Below are positions 41,746-45,871 of a DNA stretch of 45,871 nt, one piece after another. The notes beneath the pieces were generated by a model, which was not told the origin of the DNA, did not search any database, and was given only the letters and a program-made list of their open reading frames with translations. Source of the DNA: Jiangella muralis (GTDB lineage: Bacteria; Actinomycetota; Actinomycetes; Jiangellales; Jiangellaceae); the NCBI RefSeq assembly GCF_001270745.1, contig NZ_LFXL01000051.1, forward strand, positions 1-45,871, read 5' to 3'. Positions within the stretch are counted from its first letter, which is position 1; the number at the start of each line of letters is the position of its first letter. A program made the position numbers and the translations under genes.

Positions 41746-43227
41746 ATGCCCGTTTCCCCCGTCAGCCGCCGCAACCTGCTGCGTAGCGCCACCGTCGGAA
41801 CCGGCGCGCTCGCCGCCGGCGCCGTCATGACCGAACCGGCCGACGCCGCCGCCCGGCGCCGCGTGTTCGCCGCCTCGTGGGAGGACGTCAAGTCGCACGG
41901 CGCCACCGGCGACGGCGTCACCGACGACCTCGCCGCCATCACCGCCGCCATCGCCAGCGTCGACGCCGGTGGCGGCGGCGTCGTGTTCTTCCCGCCGGGC
42001 GTGTACCGCATCAGCGGCCCGCTGCAGGTCGGCGACGGCAGCGACAGCGCCGTGTCGACCAAGCACCACCGGATCACCCTGCAGGGCAGCGGCCGGGGCG
42101 GCTCGCCGTCGCTGAACTTCGTCCAGAACACCGGCGCCACCGAGATCGTCTACGACGGCCCCGTCAGCACGTCCGCCGCCGCCCTCAGCCTGGAGGGCCC
42201 GCTGCACAGCCTGGCCGTCGCCGACCTCGTCGTGAACGCCAACGCGAAGGCCGGCTACGCCGTACGCGTCAACCACGTCACCGACTCGATCTTCACCAAC
42301 GTCATGGCCCGCGCGGCCACCGTCGCCGGCTGGATCCTCACCTCGCGCAACGGCTTCCCGCCCGGCTGCGTGTACGGGTGCGGCAACAACACGCTGCTGC
42401 AGTGCTGGGCGTACGACCCCGAGCCGAACGCGCACGGCCTGATCATGACGTCCGGGGTGACGGAGTCGATCACCCTCACCGGCAACCCCGACGCCGCCAA
42501 CAACGACGTCATCGGCGGCGTCTTCTTCTACGGCGGCGGCGCCGGCACGGCCGGGTTCTACGTCCACGGCGCCGACAACAACACCGTCTACGGCGCGCAG
42601 GCCATCCCGAGCGGCGGGCGCACCGGCGGCAACTCCGTCTACTTCCGCCCGTGGTCCGGCGACCCGCGGTTCCCGCTCGAGAACGTCTTCCACAACATCG
42701 GCATGAGCCAGCCGGTCGGCGGCACGTCCGGCACCTTCGGGAACATCTTCGCCACGTTCCAGGAGGGCGACGGCGCGCCGGTGCCGATCATGCCCAGCAT
42801 CACGGCGCTGTCCCACCGCGGCGTCCAGGCGGCGTACGGCAAACGGGTCTACCGCAGCCGCGACATCCGCACCGCCGCGCTGCCGGCCGCCGCCTCCGTC
42901 ACCGCGACCTCCTTCACCACGGTCGCCGGCCTCTCCATCGCCCTCACCGGCGCCGTCGCCGGCTCGTCCAAGGTGCGCGTCACCTTCAGCGGCGTCGTCG
43001 AGAAGTCCGGCTCCGGCTCCGGTGAGCTCGCCCTGGCCCTCGACGGCGCCGTCGCCGCCCACACCGTCCAGCAGGCAGCCGCCGGCACCGGCCGCCACAA
43101 CGCCGGCGTCACCGCCGTGTTCGACGCCGCCACCGCCGCGCCCACCCTCGCCGTCCGCGCCCGCTCCACCGACGGCGCCGCCTTCACCGTCCACTCCGGC
43201 TCGATCGTGGTGGAAGAGCTGTACTAG
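41746..43227 (+). CDS. Tat-exported right-handed beta-helix protein (third copy in the window)
   Basis: A 493-residue protein from ATG 41746, six bases after AGGAGG (41734-41739). The N-terminus VSRRNLLRSATVGTGALAAG is a twin-arginine signal (Arg8-Arg9). Then comes WEDVKSHGATGDGVTDDLAA followed by GGGGVVFFPPGVYRISGPL, the N-terminal cap of GH28/pectate-lyase-3-like beta-helices, with parallel-strand repeats up to about 390. The C-terminal 110 residues (VTATSFTTVAGLSIAL, GSSKVRVTFSGVVEK) form a separate beta domain, possibly trimerising or carbohydrate-binding. Follows the GntR gene in the same direction, so it may be co-regulated and release ligand for the importer. Reaction unknown. Confidence 0.82.
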   Translation: MPVSPVSRRNLLRSATVGTGALAAGAVMTEPADAAARRRVFAASWEDVKSHGATGDGVTDDLAAITAAIASVDAGGGGVVFFPPGVYRISGPLQVGDGSDSAVSTKHHRITLQGSGRGGSPSLNFVQNTGATEIVYDGPVSTSAAALSLEGPLHSLAVADLVVNANAKAGYAVRVNHVTDSIFTNVMARAATVAGWILTSRNGFPPGCVYGCGNNTLLQCWAYDPEPNAHGLIMTSGVTESITLTGNPDAANNDVIGGVFFYGGGAGTAGFYVHGADNNTVYGAQAIPSGGRTGGNSVYFRPWSGDPRFPLENVFHNIGMSQPVGGTSGTFGNIFATFQEGDGAPVPIMPSITALSHRGVQAAYGKRVYRSRDIRTAALPAAASVTATSFTTVAGLSIALTGAVAGSSKVRVTFSGVVEKSGSGSGELALALDGAVAAHTVQQAAAGTGRHNAGVTAVFDAATAAPTLAVRARSTDGAAFTVHSGSIVVEELY

Positions 43228-43275
43228 CTGAGTGATCTTGGCTACCCGGCCTGTGTGGCCGGCCGGCCCGTGCGC

Positions 43276-44140
43276 CTGGGTCTGCCGCGTTCGCCGTGGT
43301 CCGCCACGTTGGCCGTCCCCCTGCTGCCCATTCTCTCAGCCGCGTGACCGCGCCTCAAGTCCGCCCAAGGGGTCGCTTCGCGACGACGGGGCGTACTTGA
43401 CCCGCGGTCCCGCGGCCAAGAACGGGCACCTATCAGGGGGACGGGGGCAGTCTGGGCACACCTCGATGCCCGGAGCCGTCTTCGATGGCCAGAAACGTCC
43501 GAAAGGCCCCTCGAACACGACCCCCGCCATCGAAGACGGTCGCAGGAGTCGAGGACACCAAACGGTGCACCGGGCGGGCTCTGCCCGCACTTCCCCCGTC
43601 CCCCTGATAGATGCCCGTTCTTAGACCGCGCGCGTGCGGGTCAAGTCCAAGCCCCCAAGCCCAGCGAACGCCGACCACAGCGGCGCGGACTTGAGGCGCA
43701 CGGGCGCGGCTAAGAAAATGGGCAGCAGGGGGACGGCCCACTGCCGCAAAACGGCGAACTGCGCGTCCCCCTTGCACGATCCCCACCTCACCGTGTGGAT
43801 CCGCTGCGCCGTGTGGGGCGGATCACTGTTCCTCTGGCAACAGCTACGCCACCCAGCAAGCACAGTGACCCCACCCAGTGGCGCACCGGGGGCGGGCGCA
43901 CAGTCGCCGCGCCCAACGATGCGGGGATCGATGTGAGATCGCTGCGGAAACGACGCGGCAACACTGTCGTCGACGCGACAGCGTTCCCACATCGATCACT
44001 CAGCAATCCCACACCGTTGCGCCGGGCCGGAGAGGCGCCACCGGGCTACGGCGATCTCACCCAGTGGGGCGCCGAACGTCGCGACGCCCCGTTCAAGACC
44101 CGGTTCGAGTGCCGGAGTCTCGGAGACCAAGCGAAGCCCC
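43276..44140. repeat. Dispersed structured repeat, copy 2
   Basis: Same order of landmarks as 7130-8034 and in the same orientation. The left part, 43311-43738, is an inverted-repeat element (separate entry). Then follow a hairpin at about 43793-43873, a further related unit at 43928-44016 (inner stem CTGTCG 43964-43969 with CGACAG 43976-43981), and the shared end GAGACCAAGCGAAG at about 44124-44137. No coding sequence is recognised from 43228 to 44148. The copy ends a few bases before the stop codon of a reverse-strand gene, just as copy 1 does. Confidence 0.85.
43311..43738. repeat. 428-bp element with 54-bp terminal inverted repeats and nested stems
   Basis: Left arm 43311-43364 and right arm 43685-43738 pair at about 47 of 54 positions. 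Inside them, 43418-43447 pairs with 43593-43622 at 29 of 30 positions, and 43475-43486 pairs with 43529-43540 at 11 of 12. Three concentric stems therefore share one axis. In copy 1 the inner two stems remain but the outer right arm is reduced to 17 bp. There is no reading frame inside; a non-autonomous mobile element or a structured transcript are both possible. Confidence 0.8.
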
Positions 44141-44148
44141 GGTCGGCG

Positions 44149-44403
44149 TCAGCGCCTCGGTAGCTGGCACAGCGCCCGGTGCAGGCGGATGTCCTGCTGG
44201 ATCTGGCGTGGCACCGGCCAGTGCCGGCGTTCCAGCTCGTCGGCGTAGGCCTCCAGGGCGCGCAGGCTGTCCTCACGCGCGGCGGCCTGCGCGCCCGGCT
44301 CGTTCACCTTCTGCGCGGCCTGCCTGCGCTGTGCGGCCTTGGTGGCGAGGACGCGCGCGAACAAGGAGCCCAGCGGCGGCGGAAGGGCGTCGAGCGCGTT
44401 CAC
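44149..44403 (-). CDS. Small basic helical protein of unknown function
   Basis: An 84-residue protein starting at GTG 44403, overlapping the stop of the upstream gene as GTGA (44400-44403). It is rich in Ala, Arg and Glu, and predicted mostly helical (SLFARVLATKAAQRRQAAQKV, ALEAYADELERRHWPVP). The C-terminal motif PRQIQQDIRLHRALCQLPRR has no family I recognise. Translational coupling and compact size argue that it is real and acts with the product of the gene before it. Confidence 0.5.
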   Translation of the reverse strand: MNALDALPPPLGSLFARVLATKAAQRRQAAQKVNEPGAQAAAREDSLRALEAYADELERRHWPVPRQIQQDIRLHRALCQLPRR

Positions 44404-44750
44404 GGCGGTCCGCTCGCCGACGCGATGACCGCCAGGATCTGCCCGCCGTCGAACGTCCGCCCGACGATGAGCCGCAGCACGGCGTGCCGGATCTCGACCG
44501 TCTCGACGAACCGCGCGTGGCCGCCGGGCATGGGCTCGAAGTGTCCCGCCTCGGACAGCACGATGATGACCGGATCGTCAGGGGCCAACTGTTCCGCACG
44601 CTGCGCCGCGTCCAGCAGCGCCATGCCCGCCAGCGCCGTGTCCGGCGAGTCCAGGGCGTCCGCGGAGAACGAGAACGCGCCGGCCCAGCGCCGGAGGAAG
44701 AGGGCCAGCGCCAGCGCCCGCGCGTCGGGCCTGCGCGTCAGCACCGAAGG
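44400..44750 (-). CDS. Unknown protein coupled to the small gene at 44149 (start uncertain)
   Basis: The coding-like part is about 116 residues: ARALALALFLRRWAGAFSFSADALD, then ALLDAAQRAEQLAPDDPVIIVLSEAGHFEP, GGHARFVETVEIRHAVLRLIVGRTFDGGQILAVI. The pattern of alternating strands and helices looks like a small alpha/beta domain. The frame stays open upstream to 44978, but that part is low-complexity Arg/Pro-rich and not protein-like; GTG codons near 44750 are possible starts without a clear ribosome site. It may also be a truncated gene. I recognise no family. Confidence 0.45.
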   Translation of the reverse strand, partial: PSVLTRRPDARALALALFLRRWAGAFSFSADALDSPDTALAGMALLDAAQRAEQLAPDDPVIIVLSEAGHFEPMPGGHARFVETVEIRHAVLRLIVGRTFDGGQILAVIASASGPP

Positions 44751-45038
44751 CACGGGCCGGACCGACCGGTTCCGGCCGACGTGCGTCGCCGGCGGCTCAC
44801 GAGAGCACCGGGGACGCCCGGCAGGCGTCCCGCGCCGCTGGATCATCGGGCAGTTGCGGACTGAGGAACTGGCGCATGAGCGCGGCCTGTCTCCGGCCTC
44901 TTCGGCCGACATTCGTAGAGCCGACGCAGCTGGGGACCGACCTGCCCGCATGTCAACGCCTGAACCTTCACCGTACACCCATCGACGACGCCGGCGGCTG
45001 CCTGACCTGACCAGATACCCCTTCCGGCGGGGTCCGCG
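44751..45038. other. Intergenic stretch with two small hairpins
   Basis: GGGACGC (44811-44817) with GCGTCCC (44825-44831) forms a 7-bp stem. ACCCC (45017-45021) with GGGGT (45029-45033), nested inside CCTGAC (45006-45011) and GTCAGG (45038-45043), reaches into the TetR gene stop codon and could end its transcription. Nothing else is recognised. Confidence 0.45.
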
Positions 45039-45758
45039 TCAGGACGAGTCCGCGCGCGCCGTGATGCCGTCGAGAAGCCGGCGCAGCCCCCAGAGGTACT
45101 GCTCGGTCGAGACGTACTCCGCCATGGTGGTGGCCGCCGCGGCAGCTCTCGGGTATCGGTCGGCGGGCGCCAGGGCGAACGCGCGTTTCCTGGCGGCGAT
45201 CCGTTCGGCCTCCGGCGGCGCCGGGCCGGAGTCGTGGACGTCCGCGAGCTGCAGGGCGATCGACCCGAAGGCGTAGACGATGAGCAGGTAGGACGCGCGG
45301 GCGGCGTCGACCGGGTCGAGGCCGGCGTCGGCGAGGAGTTCGAGGAGCCGTTCGTTCAGGCTCAGCGCATGCGGCCCGTTCATCGGACCGCCGATCATCA
45401 GGGGCACGGCCCCCGGGTGTTCGCAGAGTCGTTGCCTGAGTTGCAGGGCGAGGGCTTCCAGCCGTAGCCGCCAGGGCTGGGCGCGGTCGGCGAAGACGTC
45501 GTGGTTCACCTCGCCGAGCAGCCGCTCGATCAGCGCTCGGACCACGGCGGCCTTGTCGGGGAAATAGGTGTAGACGGCGTTCGGGGCGACCCCGACCGCG
45601 GCGGCGATCCCACGGATGGAGGCCGCCTTGGGTCCGCCCTCGTCCAGCAGCGCCATCGCCGCGTCGAGGATCTCGTCCTCGCTCAGCGTCCGCCGGCGCC
45701 CACGCCCGGATCGTGTCGCCGCCGTCTCTGCACCCGAAGCCCGCACCGGCCCCTCCAT
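45039..45758 (-). CDS. TetR-family transcriptional repressor
   Basis: A 239-residue protein with the N-terminal helix-turn-helix LSEDEILDAAMALLDEGG, SIRGIAAAVGVAPNAVYTYFPDKAAVVRAL. The C-terminal ligand domain resembles TetR_C-type members (LRLEALALQLRQRLCEHPGAVPLM, SYLLIVYAFGSIALQLAD). Start ATG 45758. It is divergent from the gene at 45810 and almost certainly binds the palindrome 45768-45782 between them, so it should control that gene and itself. The inducing ligand is unknown; a small hydrophobic compound is usual for the family. Confidence 0.9.
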   Translation of the reverse strand: MEGPVRASGAETAATRSGRGRRRTLSEDEILDAAMALLDEGGPKAASIRGIAAAVGVAPNAVYTYFPDKAAVVRALIERLLGEVNHDVFADRAQPWRLRLEALALQLRQRLCEHPGAVPLMIGGPMNGPHALSLNERLLELLADAGLDPVDAARASYLLIVYAFGSIALQLADVHDSGPAPPEAERIAARKRAFALAPADRYPRAAAAATTMAEYVSTEQYLWGLRRLLDGITARADSS

Positions 45759-45788
45759 TGACTTTTTCTGTACGTCGTACAGTATATG
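45758..45788 (+). promoter_or_regulatory. Promoter with perfect TetR-type operator in its spacer
   Basis: CTGTACGTCGTACAG (45768-45782) is a perfect inverted repeat with 7-bp arms around one base. It fills the spacer between TTGACT (45758-45763, -35) and TATATG (45783-45788, -10) of a plus-strand promoter, with 18-19 bp between the boxes. A repressor bound here would block RNA polymerase directly. The -35 also overlaps the start codon of the TetR gene. Confidence 0.85.
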
Positions 45789-45809
45789 TATCGACGTCAG
45801 GAGTTCATC

Positions 45810-45871
45810 ATGACCACAGACGGCACCACGACCAGGAGCCGGGCGGTCGTGCAGGACGCCTATGGCTCGGC
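45810..45871 (+). CDS. Start of a zinc-type alcohol dehydrogenase/quinone oxidoreductase gene (partial)
   Basis: Only 20 codons lie in the window: MTTDGTTTRSRAVVQDAYGS. The end, A-V-V-Q-D-x-Y-G-S, matches the opening strand of the medium-chain dehydrogenase/reductase family, where (A/K)-A-(I/V)-V-Q-x-x-Y-G is common. AGGAG at 45799-45803 precedes ATG 45810 at good spacing. Control by the divergent TetR protein through 45768-45782 is likely. Confidence 0.55.
   Translation, partial: MTTDGTTTRSRAVVQDAYGS

Overview
The window is high-GC DNA whose GC-rich codon usage, frequent GTG starts, tightly coupled operons, sugar ABC importers without their own ATPase gene and LacI/GntR/TetR/large-LuxR regulators all fit a free-living actinomycete. 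A Jiangella- or Kribbella-like soil or plant-associated organism is my guess from overall character only. The window looks like accessory carbohydrate-catabolism territory with mobile-element scars on the left.

Layout. 1-536: 3' end of an amidase gene. 537-6150: a scarred region holding an intact FAD-dependent oxidoreductase (1287-3551), a lower-GC orphan gene whose protein is three copies of a beta-rich domain (4059-5588), and at least three decayed reverse-strand fragments (a polysaccharide-enzyme-like tail, a TniB/ExeA-type transposition ATPase tail, and a tail resembling the C-terminus of the FAD oxidoreductase). 6166-15195: a lipoprotein, two Cys-less carboxymuconolactone-decarboxylase-like proteins, a large MalT/LAL-type LuxR regulator, a potassium-channel-like protein, and reverse-strand membrane genes (YihY/BrkB, AI-2E/PerM family, small DUF7144-like protein, MFS exporter).

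15324-29531 is one reverse-strand operon of eleven genes, many overlapping by 4-8 bp: FAD oxidoreductase, Tat-exported beta-helix protein, CUT1-type solute-binding protein and two permeases, second exported beta-helix protein, alpha/beta-hydrolase, Gfo/Idh oxidoreductase, epimerase/uronate-dehydrogenase-like SDR, 5-dehydro-4-deoxyglucarate dehydratase and an enolase-superfamily enzyme. I read it as import and oxidative breakdown of a uronic-acid-containing saccharide such as a pectin fragment. A divergent LacI regulator and a GH3 glycosidase follow (29676-33192). Three 13-bp iterons lie between the two units. The 33268-40842 reverse-strand operon has a second ABC importer, NanE (ManNAc-6-P epimerase), a ROK kinase, a DUF4838 protein and a DUF5107/TPR protein. 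It faces a GntR/UTRA regulator and a third exported beta-helix protein (40989-43227). The shared promoter region has mirrored promoters, each touching a TTGGGCTA element.

Two related 0.9-kb non-coding repeats in the same orientation (about 7130-8034 and 43276-44140) flank the whole catabolic region. The second copy has 54-bp imperfect terminal inverted repeats and nested hairpins, and I see no coding sequence in it. The right end holds two coupled small genes of unknown function, a TetR regulator, a perfect TetR-type operator sitting in a promoter spacer, and the first codons of what looks like a zinc-type alcohol dehydrogenase/quinone oxidoreductase gene.
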